A stretch of DNA of 34,404 nucleotides from Frankiales bacterium (GTDB lineage Bacteria > Actinomycetota > Actinomycetes > Mycobacteriales > SCTD01), in contig JAOPVP010000025.1 in the NCBI GenBank assembly GCA_025966135.1, positions 1 through 34,404 of the forward strand. Reading direction: 5' to 3'. The notes beneath the pieces were generated by a model that was not told the DNA's origin, made no database searches, and worked only from the letters and a program-made list of their open reading frames with translations. Each line of letters opens with the position of its first letter. The first letter of the stretch is position 1. This document shows positions 34,130 to 34,404 of the stretch, piece after piece. Both the position numbers and the translations under genes were made by a program.

Positions 34130-34210
34130 GGGTGGGCGTGTCGCACACAGATGCACGAGCGCCAGGCGTGATGCCGTTGGCTCTCGTGCATCCGTGATCA
34201 GCGGGTACGG
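34130..34210. repeat. right copy of the 80-base palindromic repeat
   Basis: Same direction as the left copy: GATGCACGAGCGC (34150-34162) / GCTCTCGTGCATC (34180-34192), again with a 17-base loop, and ending GGGTACGG (34203-34210). An extra GATGCACGAGAG (34119-34130) precedes it. It begins 20 bases after the DUF559 stop codon. One mismatch interrupts the stem, so the copies have diverged. Confidence 0.8.
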
Positions 34211-34249
34211 CGGTACCGGCCCGGGTCCTCGCGCGCCAGGGTGTCGGGA

Positions 34250-34404
34250 TCAGGCGGGGAGGGCTTCCTTGGCCTTGTCGACTGCCTTCTCGTACGCGGT
34301 GGCGGCCTTGTCCTTGGCCTTCTCGAGGGCGGGCGTGGCAGCAGCGGTGGCGCGCTCCAGCGCCGGCGCGGCGGCGGCCGACGCGCGTCCCAGTGCCGGG
34401 CCGG
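34250..34404 (-). CDS. C-terminal end of a Lys/Ala-rich helical protein (partial)
   Basis: The frame runs from the window edge to TGA at 34252-34250. The 51 visible residues end ALEKAKDKAATAYEKAVD then KAKEALPA. They are rich in Ala, Lys and Glu, in a heptad-like helix that resembles YtxH-type or apolipoprotein-like stress proteins of actinobacteria. The N-terminus, including any membrane segment, lies outside the window. Function cannot be given. Confidence 0.6.
   Translation of the reverse strand, partial: GPALGRASAAAAPALERATAAATPALEKAKDKAATAYEKAVDKAKEALPA

Overview
The window looks like chromosomal DNA of a high-GC Gram-positive actinobacterium. Codons end almost always in G or C, many genes start with GTG, and ATGA or GTGA start/stop overlaps are common. 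Several genes or gene pairs are typical of Actinomycetota: gpgS next to a FolP2-type gene, a BldM-like regulator, an actinobacterial HelD motor, and an AbiEi/DUF559 protein. The species cannot be named from this alone; Frankiales-like or Propionibacteriales-like groups are plausible. I see no rRNA, tRNA, CRISPR array, prophage or insertion sequence, and no stretch over 300 bases without a gene.

Layout. 1-1832: the tail of a membrane-anchored protein and a secreted Ig-like repeat protein. 1917-10078: a phosphate-themed region with a glycerophosphodiesterase, ppx and ppk, a small helical protein and a GNAT protein, a RegX3/PhoP-like regulator whose receiver has lost its phosphorylation residues, and two overlapping exported phosphoesterases. 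PHO-box-like repeats lie between the GNAT and regulator genes. 10080-13118: folE, divergent from gpgS, a FolP2-like dihydropteroate synthase paralogue and a LigB-like protein. 13146-16441: an acyl-CoA type catabolic set (CaiB/BaiF transferase, SDR, FAD/NAD reductase), converging on a PaaI thioesterase and a RibD-C reductase. 17648-19624: a secreted GH6 glycosidase and a pirin.

19739-26060 is a leucine/isovalerate catabolic operon (mccB-mccA-HMG-CoA lyase-acyl-CoA dehydrogenase) behind a divergent TetR gene, with a paired palindromic operator between them. A large inverted repeat separates it from the convergent helD gene. 28560-32882 holds an aldo/keto reductase, a small conserved protein, rarD, a BldM-like orphan response regulator, murB and a hypothetical protein.

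32975-34210 is the most unusual part: an AbiEi-like winged-helix plus DUF559 (Vsr-like) nuclease gene, bracketed by two diverged direct copies of an 80-base repeat, each folding on a 13-base palindrome. It resembles a small repeat-associated nuclease cassette. The window ends in the tail of a lysine/alanine-rich helical protein.

The two themes I would check first are this cassette and the degenerate PHO-type regulator with its nearby repeats in the phosphate gene cluster.
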